Of a stretch of 64,000 nt of DNA, positions 52,228-60,648 are shown in pieces. The first letter of the stretch is position 1. Each line of letters begins with the position of its first letter. The notes under the pieces were generated by a model. It had not been told where the DNA came from, made no database searches, and was given only the letters and a program-made list of their open reading frames with translations. The DNA comes from Bradyrhizobium guangdongense. GTDB lineage: Bacteria > Pseudomonadota > Alphaproteobacteria > Rhizobiales > Xanthobacteraceae. The stretch spans positions 1,302,001-1,366,000 of the forward strand of contig NZ_CP030051.1 in NCBI RefSeq assembly GCF_004114975.1. The letters are read 5' to 3'. A program made the translations under genes and the position numbers.

Positions 52228-54135
52228 TTGGCCATTACCCGACGCGATCTTCTGCTCACCGGCGCGGCCGCTGCCGCGCTTCCCGCCCTCGGTTCTGCGG
52301 CGGGTGTTCCCCTGGTCGGATCGGCGGAAGCGCAGACCGGAGAACTGGCTTCAAATGGGCTGCCTTGGCGCCACGCGCTGTCACTGTTCGGCGACATCAA
52401 GTACCCGGCGGGTTTCAAGCGTTTCGACTATGTCAATCCGGATGCGCCCAAGGGCGGCGTCGCGCGGCTGATCTCGCTCGGGACCTTCGACAATTTCAAT
52501 CTCGCTGTTGCCGGCATCAAGGGGTCTCTCGCGCCGGCCGCCGCGCTGATTTACGAAACGTTGATGGCGCGTGCTCAGGACGAGGTTGCGACCGAGTATG
52601 GCGAGCTCGCCGAATCCGCGCAGCATCCGGACGATTTCTCGTGGGTGACCTATCGCCTGCGAAAGGAGGCGCGCTGGCACGATGGCAAGCCGGTGACGCC
52701 GGAGGACGTGATCTTCTCGTTGGAGACGTTCAAGAAGCAGTCGCCTATGTACGCCTCCTACTACCGTCACGTCGTGAAGGCGGAGAAAGTCGCCGAGGGC
52801 GAAGTCAAGTTCACCTTCGATGCCCCGGGCAACCGCGAATTGCCGACCATCGTGGGCGAGCTGACGGTGCTGCCGAAGCATTGGTGGGAAGGCACCGATG
52901 CGCAGGGGCGCAAGCGCGATGTCAGCGCGACCACGCTGGAGCCGCCGCTCGGCTCCGGTCCCTACAAGATCAAGGAATTCGTGGCCGGACGTTCGATCAA
53001 GCTCGAGCGGGTGAAGGATTATTGGGGCGCCAACGTCCCGAGCCAGATCGGCCAGAACAATTTCGACGAGCTGCGTTTCGAGTTCTTCCGCGACAACCTC
53101 GTCGCGCTGGAAGCCTTCAAGGCCGATCAGGCCGATTGGATCGCGGAAAACTCCGCCAAGCAGTGGGCCACGGCCTATGATTTTCCGGCGGTGGCAGACA
53201 AGCGCGTGATCAAGGAAGAATTCCCGATCAACGATTCCGGACGGATGCAGGCCTTCGCCTTCAACATCCGCCGCGATCAGTTCAAGGACGCGCGACTGCG
53301 CCGCGCCTTCAACTACGCGTTCGATTTCGAAGAGATGAACAAGCAGCTCTTCTACGGCCAGTACAAGCGCATCGCCAGCTATTTCGAGGGCACGGAGCTC
53401 GCTTCGTCCGGCCTGCCGCAGGGGCAGGAGCTGGAGATTCTTCAGGCCGTGAAGGACAAGGTGCCGCCGGAGGTCTTCACCACGGTCTACCAGAACCCGG
53501 TCGGCGGCAGTCCGGAGGCCGTGCGGAGCAATCTGCGCGAGGCGGCAAGACTCCTGAAGGAGGCCGGCTTCGAGGTCAAGGACCACAAGCTGGTCGATAG
53601 CACCGGCAAGCCGCTCACGGTCGAGATCCTGGTGCAGGATCCGTCGTCCGAGCGCATCGCGCTGTTCTATAAGCCCTCGCTGGAACGCATCGGCGTCAGC
53701 ACCTCGATCCGCGTCGTCGACGACGCGCAGTACCAGAACCGTCTGCGCAGCTTCGACTTCGACATGATCATCGATCAGTGGGGCGAATCGCTTTCGCCCG
53801 GCAACGAGCAGCGCGAGTTCTGGGGCTCGCAGGCGGCCGACATGCCCGGTGCGCGCAACACCATCGGCATCAAGAATCCTGCGGTCGATGCGTTGATCGA
53901 GAAGGTGATCTACGCCAAAAATCGCGCCGAACTGGTTGCCGCGACCCACGCGCTCGATCGCGTGCTGTTGTGGAATTTCTACCTCGTCCCTCAGTTCACC
54001 TACGGCTTCTCGCGCTACGCTCGCTGGGACCGCTTCAGCCATGCCGATCCGCTGCCGAAATACGGCCGGTCCGGCCTGCCGACGCTGTGGTGGTACGATG
54101 CTGAGAAGGCGGCGCGGATCGGAAAACGCTCTTGA
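52228..54135 (+). CDS. yejA: YejA-like peptide ABC transporter binding protein 1 (Tat-exported)
   Basis: 635 residues from a TTG at 52228. The signal ITRRDLLLTGAAAAALPALG has the twin-arginine motif and a cut after SAEA. The mature protein is family 5 (SBP_bac_5) of the YejA branch: LSLFGDIKYPAGFKRFDYVNPDAPKGG near the start and WGESLSPGNEQREFWGSQAAD near the end. YejABEF imports oligopeptides and microcin C-type compounds in enterobacteria; the natural ligand here is unknown. Its stop overlaps the potential start of the next gene. Confidence 0.88.
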   Translation: MAITRRDLLLTGAAAAALPALGSAAGVPLVGSAEAQTGELASNGLPWRHALSLFGDIKYPAGFKRFDYVNPDAPKGGVARLISLGTFDNFNLAVAGIKGSLAPAAALIYETLMARAQDEVATEYGELAESAQHPDDFSWVTYRLRKEARWHDGKPVTPEDVIFSLETFKKQSPMYASYYRHVVKAEKVAEGEVKFTFDAPGNRELPTIVGELTVLPKHWWEGTDAQGRKRDVSATTLEPPLGSGPYKIKEFVAGRSIKLERVKDYWGANVPSQIGQNNFDELRFEFFRDNLVALEAFKADQADWIAENSAKQWATAYDFPAVADKRVIKEEFPINDSGRMQAFAFNIRRDQFKDARLRRAFNYAFDFEEMNKQLFYGQYKRIASYFEGTELASSGLPQGQELEILQAVKDKVPPEVFTTVYQNPVGGSPEAVRSNLREAARLLKEAGFEVKDHKLVDSTGKPLTVEILVQDPSSERIALFYKPSLERIGVSTSIRVVDDAQYQNRLRSFDFDMIIDQWGESLSPGNEQREFWGSQAADMPGARNTIGIKNPAVDALIEKVIYAKNRAELVAATHALDRVLLWNFYLVPQFTYGFSRYARWDRFSHADPLPKYGRSGLPTLWWYDAEKAARIGKRS

Positions 54136-54149
54136 GGAAGCAATTGCGC

Positions 54150-56021
54150 ATGGCGCAGCTTTCACGCCGGCATGTGCTGGTCCTCGGTGTCGGCGGCGCG
54201 CTTGGCGCCGGCGCACTCCGCAAGGTGAGGGCGTCGGAGGCGGTGGCGGAAGCGCACGGCATCTCGGCGTTCGGCGACCTCAAATATCCGGCCGACTTTC
54301 ACCATCTGGACTACGTCAACCCCGACGCTCCGAAGGGCGGAACGTTCTCGTTGATCCCGTCGGTGCGATCGTACAACCAGTCCTATTTCACGTTCTCCTC
54401 GCTCAACGCCTACATCCTGAAGGGCGAGGGCGCGCAGGGCATGGATATGACCTTCGCGGCCTTGATGGGACGCGCCAACGACGAGCCCGATGCCATGTAC
54501 GGGCTCGCCGCCAAGTCGGTCCGGATCTCGCCGGACAAGCTGACCTATACCTTCACGATGCGTCCCGAGGCCCGTTTCCACGACGGCTCGAAGTTGACAG
54601 CGCATGATGTCGCCTTCTCGCTCAATGTCCTCAAGGAGAAGGGGCATCCGCTGATCGTCGTGCAGCTCCGCGATTTGGTGAAGGCCGAGGCGATCGACGA
54701 CGCCACCGTCGCCGTCACCTTCGCGCCGAACCGCGCGCGCGACGTGCCGCTCTATGTCGCCGGCCTTCCGATCTTCTCGAAAGCGTATTACGCCACGCGC
54801 GCCTTCGATGAATCGACGCTCGATACGCCGCTCGGCTCCGGCCCGTACAAGGTTGGCAGATTCGAGGTCAACCGTTACGTCGAATACGACCGGGTCAAGG
54901 ACTGGTGGGGCGCCGATCTGCCGCTCTGCCGCGGCAGCTTCAATTTCGATACGGTGCGCTACGAATTCTATCGCGACCGCGACGTCGCCTTCGAAGGCTT
55001 CACCGGCAAGAACTATCTGTTTCGCGAAGAGCTCACCGCGCGCATCTGGGCCACCCGCTACGATTTTCCCGCCGTCAAGGACGGCCGCGTCAAGCGCGAG
55101 CAGCTGCCGGACGAGACGCCGTCCGGCGCGCAGGGCTGGTTCATGAACCTCAGGCGCGACAAGTTCAAGGATCCGCGCGTGCGCGAGGCGCTGATCTACG
55201 CCTTCGACTTCGAGTGGACCAACAAGACCATCATGTACGGCGCCTATGCGCGTACGCGCTCGCCGTTCCAGAATTCCGACATGATGGTATCGGGCCCGCC
55301 TTCGCCCGAAGAGCTCGCATTGCTGGAGCCCTTCCGCGGCAAGGTGCCCGACGAAGTGTTCGGTCAGCCCTTCGTGCCGCCGGTGTCGGACGGCTCGGGG
55401 CAGGACCGTACTCTGCTGCGCAAGGCGAGCGAGCTGCTCAACGAAGCCGGCTTCGTCATCAAGGATCGCAAGCGGGTTCTGCCCAATGGCGAGCCGTTCA
55501 CGATCGAGTTCCTGAACGACGAGCCCTCGCTCCAGCCGCATCACGGCCCCTACCTGAAGAACCTCGCAACGCTCGGCATCGATGCCACGTTCCGCCTGGT
55601 CGATGCCGTGCAATATCGCGCGCGAGTGGAGGATTTCGACTTCGACATGACCATGGAGCGGTTCTCGATGTCTGCGACACCGGGTGACGCCATGCGGCCG
55701 TTCTTCTCCTCGCAGGCAGCCAACACCAAGGGCTCGTACAACCTCGCCGGCATCTCCGATCCCGTGATCGATGCTCTGATCGAGAAGATCATCGCGGCCC
55801 AGAACCGGGCAGAGCTGACGACCGCCTGCCGTGTCTTCGACCGGGTGTTTCGCGCCGGCCGCTACTGGGTGCCGCAATGGTACGCCAATTTCCATCGCGT
55901 CGCGTATTGGGATCAGTTCAGCCATCCGGACAAGCCGGCGAAATATGCGCAAGGCGTCGGCGCGCCTGAAAACTGGTGGTACGATGCCGCCAAGGCGGCC
56001 AAGCTCGAGCAGGCGAAATAA
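54150..56021 (+). CDS. YejA-like peptide ABC transporter binding protein 2 (Tat-exported)
   Basis: 623 residues from the ATG at 54150; a TTG at 54132 overlapping the previous stop as TTGA is an alternative start. The signal QLSRRHVLVLGVGGALGAGAL carries a twin arginine. The mature protein is a paralogue of the preceding gene (ISAFGDLKYPADFHHLDYVNPDAPKGGTF; ATPGDAMRPFFSSQAANTKG) with many substitutions. Two binding proteins before one set of permeases suggests two ligand classes for one importer. Confidence 0.88.
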   Translation: MAQLSRRHVLVLGVGGALGAGALRKVRASEAVAEAHGISAFGDLKYPADFHHLDYVNPDAPKGGTFSLIPSVRSYNQSYFTFSSLNAYILKGEGAQGMDMTFAALMGRANDEPDAMYGLAAKSVRISPDKLTYTFTMRPEARFHDGSKLTAHDVAFSLNVLKEKGHPLIVVQLRDLVKAEAIDDATVAVTFAPNRARDVPLYVAGLPIFSKAYYATRAFDESTLDTPLGSGPYKVGRFEVNRYVEYDRVKDWWGADLPLCRGSFNFDTVRYEFYRDRDVAFEGFTGKNYLFREELTARIWATRYDFPAVKDGRVKREQLPDETPSGAQGWFMNLRRDKFKDPRVREALIYAFDFEWTNKTIMYGAYARTRSPFQNSDMMVSGPPSPEELALLEPFRGKVPDEVFGQPFVPPVSDGSGQDRTLLRKASELLNEAGFVIKDRKRVLPNGEPFTIEFLNDEPSLQPHHGPYLKNLATLGIDATFRLVDAVQYRARVEDFDFDMTMERFSMSATPGDAMRPFFSSQAANTKGSYNLAGISDPVIDALIEKIIAAQNRAELTTACRVFDRVFRAGRYWVPQWYANFHRVAYWDQFSHPDKPAKYAQGVGAPENWWYDAAKAAKLEQAK

Positions 56022-56023
56022 TC

Positions 56024-57133
56024 ATGAGCGCCTATATCGCCCGCCGCATTCTCCTGATGATTCCGACATTGCTCGGAATCCTGTTCGTGTCCTTCGTCGT
56101 TGTGCAATTCGCGCCGGGCGGTCCGGTCGAGCGCGTCATCGCGCAGCTCTCGGGCGCCGATACCGGCGGCAGCTCGCGCATCTCGGGCGGCGGCGACTTT
56201 GCGCAGCGCGCGCCGGGGCAGCTCGGCGGCGGCGGCGATGCCATCAACTCGAAGTACCGTGGCGCTCAGGGGCTCGACCCCGATTTCATCAAGAAGCTCG
56301 AAGTGCAATTCGGCTTCGACAAGCCGGCGCCGGAGCGCTTTGCGCTGATGGTGTGGAATTTCGCCCGCTTCGATTTCGGCAAGAGCTATTTCCGGGACGT
56401 CAGCGTGATCCAGCTGATCAAGGAGAAGCTGCCGGTTTCGATCTCGCTCGGCATCTGGCTGACGCTGATCACCTATCTGATCTCGATCCCGCTCGGCATC
56501 CGCAAGGCGGTGAAGGACGGTACGCGCTTCGACACCTGGACCTCGGCGATCATCATCATCGGATTCGCGATTCCCGGCTTCCTGTTCGCGATCCTCCTGA
56601 TCATCCTGTTCGCCGGCGGCTCGTTCTTCAACCTGTTCCCGCTGCGCGGCCTGACCTCGGACGGCTGGTCGCAATTTCCCTGGTACTGGAAGATCATCGA
56701 CTATTTCTGGCACCTCACCTTGCCGCTGATCTCGATGGGCCTCAGCGCATTCGCGACCATGACGCTGCTGACCAAGAACTCGTTCCTCGACGAGATCCGC
56801 AAGCAATATGTCATGACCGCACGGGCCAAGGGCTGCAGCGAGAACCAGGTGCTCTACGGCCACATCTTCCGCAACGCGATGCTGATCGTGATCGCGGGCT
56901 TTCCGGGCGCCTTCATCCACGCCTTCTTCTCCGGCTCGCTGCTGATCGAGACGATCTTCTCGCTGGACGGGCTCGGGCTGCTCAGCTTCGAGAGCGTGCT
57001 CAACCGCGATTACCCCGTCGTGTTCGGCACGCTCTACATCTTTTCGCTCGTCGGTCTCGTGGTCAATCTGATCTCCGATCTGACCTATATGTGGATCGAT
57101 CCGCGGATCGACTTCGAGGCGAGGGAGGTCTGA
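56024..57133 (+). CDS. yejB: Peptide ABC transporter permease YejB
   Basis: 369 residues from the ATG at 56024, 2 bases after the previous stop. The N-terminal TM (YIARRILLMIPTLLGILFVSFVVVQFAPGGP) is typical of DppB-type permeases. A periplasmic loop is rich in Gly/Ser, then comes the coupling region EIRKQYVMTARAKGCSENQVLYGHIFRNAML. The long first loop and the terminal YMWIDPRIDFEAREV fit YejB. It overlaps yejE by one base (TGATG). Confidence 0.92.
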   Translation: MSAYIARRILLMIPTLLGILFVSFVVVQFAPGGPVERVIAQLSGADTGGSSRISGGGDFAQRAPGQLGGGGDAINSKYRGAQGLDPDFIKKLEVQFGFDKPAPERFALMVWNFARFDFGKSYFRDVSVIQLIKEKLPVSISLGIWLTLITYLISIPLGIRKAVKDGTRFDTWTSAIIIIGFAIPGFLFAILLIILFAGGSFFNLFPLRGLTSDGWSQFPWYWKIIDYFWHLTLPLISMGLSAFATMTLLTKNSFLDEIRKQYVMTARAKGCSENQVLYGHIFRNAMLIVIAGFPGAFIHAFFSGSLLIETIFSLDGLGLLSFESVLNRDYPVVFGTLYIFSLVGLVVNLISDLTYMWIDPRIDFEAREV

Positions 57134-58311
57134 TGACGCTGACCGCTCCGACTCCGATCGAGACCTCGGCCAAGAGTCCGCTCGGTGCGGCCGTGCCGAT
57201 CACGCGCAAGCCGTTCGCGCCGTCGCCGCTGAACAAGCGGCGCTGGGAGAATTTCAAGGCGAACCGGCGCGGCTACTGGTCGTTCTGGCTCTTCATGGTC
57301 CTGTTCGTGGTGTCGCTGTTTGCCGAGCTGATCGCCAACGACCGGCCGTTCCTGATCAAATATGACGGTCATCTCTACTGGCCGGCCTTCGTCACCTATT
57401 CCGAGACGACCTTCGGCGGCGACTTCGAGACCGCGGCCGACTACCGCGATCCGTATTTGCAGAAGCTGATCAAGGACAAGGGCGGCAGCATCGTCTGGCC
57501 TTTGATCCGCTACTCCTACGACACCCACAATCTCGATCTGCCGACGCCGGCTCCGTCGCCGCCGACCTGGATGCTGACGGAAGCCCAGTGCAAGCCGGTG
57601 GTCGAGAAGAAGGGGCTGAAGAGCTGCCGCGACCTCGAATACAACTGGCTCGGCACCGACGATCAGGGCCGCGACGTGGTGGCGCGGTTGATCTACGGCT
57701 TCCGCATCTCGGTGCTGTTCGGCCTCTGTCTCACCATCGTCTCCTCGATCGTCGGTGTCGCCGCCGGCGGCATCCAGGGCTATTTCGGCGGCTGGATCGA
57801 TCTCACCTTCCAGCGCTTCATCGAGATATGGACCGCGATCCCTTCGCTCTATCTGCTGCTGATCCTGTCCTCGGTGCTGGTGCCCGGCTTCTTCGTTCTG
57901 CTCGGGATATTGCTGCTGTTCTCATGGGTGTCGCTGGTCGGCCTGGTGCGCGCGGAATTCCTGCGCGGACGCAATTTCGAATATATCCAGGCGGCGCGGG
58001 CGCTCGGCGTTTCGAACGGGGTCATCATGTTCCGGCATCTGTTGCCCAACGCGATGGTGGCGACCATGACGTTCCTGCCCTTCATCGTCTCGAGCTCGGT
58101 GATGACGCTGACGGCGCTGGATTTCCTCGGCTTCGGCCTGCCGCCCGGCTCGCCCTCGCTCGGCGAGCTGTTGTCGCAGGGCAAATCCAACGTGCAGGCG
58201 CCGTGGCTCGGTTTCACCGGCTTCTTCTCGGTCGCGATCATGCTGTCGCTGCTGATCTTCATCGGCGAAGCCGTGCGCGATGCCTTCGATCCGCGCAAGA
58301 CGTTCAAGTGA
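57133..58311 (+). CDS. yejE: Peptide ABC transporter permease YejE
   Basis: 392 residues from the ATG at 57133, which overlaps the yejB stop by one base. A Pro-rich cytosolic N-terminus leads to the first helix (YWSFWLFMVLFVVSLFAELIAN), a large periplasmic domain with YNWLGTDDQGRDVVARLIYG, and the coupling motif EFLRGRNFEYIQAARALGVSNGVIMFRHLLPNA. It is longer than DppC, as is usual for YejE. Confidence 0.92.
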   Translation: MTLTAPTPIETSAKSPLGAAVPITRKPFAPSPLNKRRWENFKANRRGYWSFWLFMVLFVVSLFAELIANDRPFLIKYDGHLYWPAFVTYSETTFGGDFETAADYRDPYLQKLIKDKGGSIVWPLIRYSYDTHNLDLPTPAPSPPTWMLTEAQCKPVVEKKGLKSCRDLEYNWLGTDDQGRDVVARLIYGFRISVLFGLCLTIVSSIVGVAAGGIQGYFGGWIDLTFQRFIEIWTAIPSLYLLLILSSVLVPGFFVLLGILLLFSWVSLVGLVRAEFLRGRNFEYIQAARALGVSNGVIMFRHLLPNAMVATMTFLPFIVSSSVMTLTALDFLGFGLPPGSPSLGELLSQGKSNVQAPWLGFTGFFSVAIMLSLLIFIGEAVRDAFDPRKTFK

Positions 58312-58318
58312 GGGCGTG

Positions 58319-59956
58319 ATGGACGCGATCAACCAGCCATTGCTTGCCGTTCGCGATCTTTCGGTGGCCTTCCATCAGGGCGGCAACACGACGCTGGCGG
58401 TCGACAAGGTGTCGTTCCAGATAAAGCGTGGCGAATGCGTCGCGCTGGTCGGCGAGTCCGGCTCCGGCAAGTCGGTCAGCGCGCTCTCGATCCTGAAGCT
58501 CCTGCCCTATCCGACCGCCTCGCACCCCTCGGGCAGCATCCGTTTCAAGGGGCAGGAGCTGATCGACCGGTCCGAGCAGCAGATGCGGGAGATCAGAGGC
58601 AGCGACATCTCCATCATCTTCCAGGAGCCGATGACCTCCCTCAATCCGCTGCACACGATCGAGGCGCAGATCGGCGAGATCATCCAGCTGCATAATCCGT
58701 CCAGCAACTCGGAGGCGCGCAGGCGAACGCTGGAGCTGCTGACGCAGGTCGGCATCCCCGAGCCGGAGACGCGGCTGAAGAGCTATCCGCACCAGCTCTC
58801 CGGCGGTCAGCGCCAGCGCGTGATGATTGCTATGGCGCTTGCCAACGAGCCGGACCTCCTGATCGCGGACGAACCAACCACGGCGCTCGATGTCACGGTG
58901 CAGGCGCAGATCCTGGCCCTGCTGGCCGAGATCAGGTCGCGTCTCGGCATGAGCCTGCTCTTCATCACCCACGATCTCGGCATCGTGCGCCGCATCGCCG
59001 ACACCGTCTGTGTGATGAAGGGCGGTGAGATCGTCGAGCAGGGGCCGGTCGAGCAGGTCTTCAAGACCCCGAAGCATTCCTATACGCGCGATCTGCTTGC
59101 GGCCGAGCCGAAGCCGGATCCGGCCCCGCCGCAGCCTGACGCCCCGGTGGTGATGTCGGCCGACGATTTGAAAGTGTGGTTTCCGATCAAGCGCGGCCTG
59201 ATGCGCAAGACGGTCGGCCATATCAAGGCGGTCGACGGCGTCAGCATCGCCGTGCGCAAGGGCGAGACGCTCGGTGTCGTCGGCGAATCCGGCTCGGGCA
59301 AGACCACGCTGGGCCTGGCGCTATTGCGGCTGATCTCCTCGAACGGGCGCATCGTGTTCCTGGGCAAGGACATCCAGGGCCTCCGCTTCAAGGAGATGCG
59401 CCCGTTCCGGCGCGACATGCAGATCGTGTTCCAGGACCCGTTCGGCTCGCTCTCACCGCGCATGTCGATCGCGGACATCGTAGCCGAAGGTCTCTCGGTG
59501 CATCAACCCAACCTGTCGCGCGAGGAGCGCGAGGCGCGCGTCGTCAAGGCGCTCGAGGATGTCGGACTGAAGCCGGACACGCGCTTCCGCTACCCGCACG
59601 AGTTTTCCGGCGGCCAGCGCCAGCGCATCAGCATCGCCCGCGCGGTGGTGCTGGAGCCTGACTTCGTCGTGCTGGACGAGCCGACCAGCGCGCTCGACAT
59701 GCTGTTCCAGGCCCAGATGGTGGAGCTGTTGCGCGAGCTCCAGCGCAAGCGCGATCTCACCTACATGTTCATCTCGCACGATTTGCGCGTCGTCGCCTCG
59801 CTCGCCAGCCATCTCATCGTGATGCGGAGCGGCAAGGTGGTCGAGGAAGGCCAGGCCGCCGAGCTGTTCAAGAATCCGAAGACGGATTACACCCGCGCGC
59901 TGTTCGCGGCGGCGTTCCGGCTGGAGACGGCGGGGAACGGGGCGGTGGCGACTTAG
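58319..59956 (+). CDS. yejF: Peptide ABC transporter ATPase YejF (two ABC domains)
   Basis: 545 residues from the ATG at 58319. Two complete ATPase cassettes in tandem: first Walker [14 protein letters not shown] with signature [16 protein letters not shown] and Walker [13 protein letters not shown]; second Walker [15 protein letters not shown] with signature [16 protein letters not shown] and Walker [13 protein letters not shown]. The linker between them is Pro-rich ([11 protein letters not shown]). It energises YejB/YejE and ends the operon. Confidence 0.94.
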   Translation: MDAINQPLLAVRDLSVAFHQGGNTTLAVDKVSFQIKRGECVALVGESGSGKSVSALSILKLLPYPTASHPSGSIRFKGQELIDRSEQQMREIRGSDISIIFQEPMTSLNPLHTIEAQIGEIIQLHNPSSNSEARRRTLELLTQVGIPEPETRLKSYPHQLSGGQRQRVMIAMALANEPDLLIADEPTTALDVTVQAQILALLAEIRSRLGMSLLFITHDLGIVRRIADTVCVMKGGEIVEQGPVEQVFKTPKHSYTRDLLAAEPKPDPAPPQPDAPVVMSADDLKVWFPIKRGLMRKTVGHIKAVDGVSIAVRKGETLGVVGESGSGKTTLGLALLRLISSNGRIVFLGKDIQGLRFKEMRPFRRDMQIVFQDPFGSLSPRMSIADIVAEGLSVHQPNLSREEREARVVKALEDVGLKPDTRFRYPHEFSGGQRQRISIARAVVLEPDFVVLDEPTSALDMLFQAQMVELLRELQRKRDLTYMFISHDLRVVASLASHLIVMRSGKVVEEGQAAELFKNPKTDYTRALFAAAFRLETAGNGAVAT

Positions 59957-60300
59957 CTTTCGTCGGATGGGTTAGGCGAAAACCCACCAAGTCTCTCCGC
60001 GGAAGTCGAAGAAGTCCCCACGCGCCATCGCATTCGCTCTGCGCGCAATCCTGGCTTTTCCGTGTTCCGCGTCACCGTTGAAACGGGATCGGCACCTTCG
60101 CACATCGTCGCTGCCATGTTGAAGGCAGTCACCTCACTCAGCGGCATTTCCTCGTCAATCGTAATTCGCGTTGCTCGTACGTGACGAAAGGCAACTTGTG
60201 GTGCAAAGCGGACATCCAGTCCGACGCTCAGGTCCCCGAAGGGCCAGAAAGAGCAGCGTGCTTCTCAGCATCGGCGATCCGGCATGCGCAAGATCGGTCC
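59957..60300. other. Gene-free gap between yejF and the FixK-type box
   Basis: About 344 bases without a supported gene. The yejF frame stays open for 75 codons past its TAG, ending at a TGA at 60182-60184. It has no start codon and a mixed Ser/Arg-rich translation, so I do not call it a gene. A small minus-strand frame at 59953-60147 is likewise unsupported. No clear terminator hairpin was found. Confidence 0.45.
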
Positions 60301-60314
60301 TTGCGTTAGATCAA
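60301..60314. promoter_or_regulatory. FixK2/FNR-type box
   Basis: TTGC-GTTAGA-TCAA fits the rhizobial FixK2 consensus TTG(A/C)-N6-(T/G)CAA. It lies 65 bases before the zinc-finger gene, a distance that allows class II activation with a short leader. It would place that gene and perhaps arsA in the low-oxygen regulon. The match is by eye to a short consensus and could be chance. Confidence 0.55.
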
Positions 60315-60378
60315 TCCGCGCGTTTGTGTTGGGACTTATCAATTGGCGGCTCCTAACACATGGCGGAAGGAAGCTGAC

Positions 60379-60564
60379 ATGAAATCAAATCCGCTGAGGC
60401 CGCACACCCCTGATGATGATCCGGAACCCGGAACGCCAGGTACTGCCGAGGACCTCTGTCCCGAATGCGCGGGGACCGGCAGAGTGGCAGACAAGGCGAC
60501 CGGCAAAGAGAGTGCTTGCGAACGCTGCGACGGTACGGGCCTCATCGTTCAGGGCGTCGGATAG
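60379..60564 (+). CDS. Small DnaJ-type zinc-finger protein (two CxxCxGxG)
   Basis: 61 residues from the ATG at 60379, which has GGAAGGA nine bases upstream. The N-terminal third is Pro/Asp rich. Two CxxCxGxG repeats follow, CPECAGTGRV and CERCDGTGLI, forming one zinc site as in the DnaJ cysteine-rich domain. There is no J domain. Small proteins of this form often accompany redox or metal functions, but the role is unknown. It lies 84 bases before arsA on the same strand and directly downstream of a FixK-type box. Confidence 0.8.
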   Translation: MKSNPLRPHTPDDDPEPGTPGTAEDLCPECAGTGRVADKATGKESACERCDGTGLIVQGVG

Positions 60565-60648
60565 CGCTCCACGCGCCGCAGTCCTCGGGCCGCCACTTCC
60601 ACGAGGGTGCATCCCGCATCACCGCACGCGACCGGGGGATTATTTTTG

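Noticed and set aside
52381..55952. Two long minus-strand frames (611 and 596 codons) opposite the YejA-like genes
   Set aside because: Both are shadows of genes with clear signal peptides and family motifs on the plus strand.
59957..60184. 75-codon extension of the yejF frame past its stop
   Set aside because: There is no start codon with a ribosome site, the length of YejF is already normal, and open frames of this size occur by chance at this GC content.
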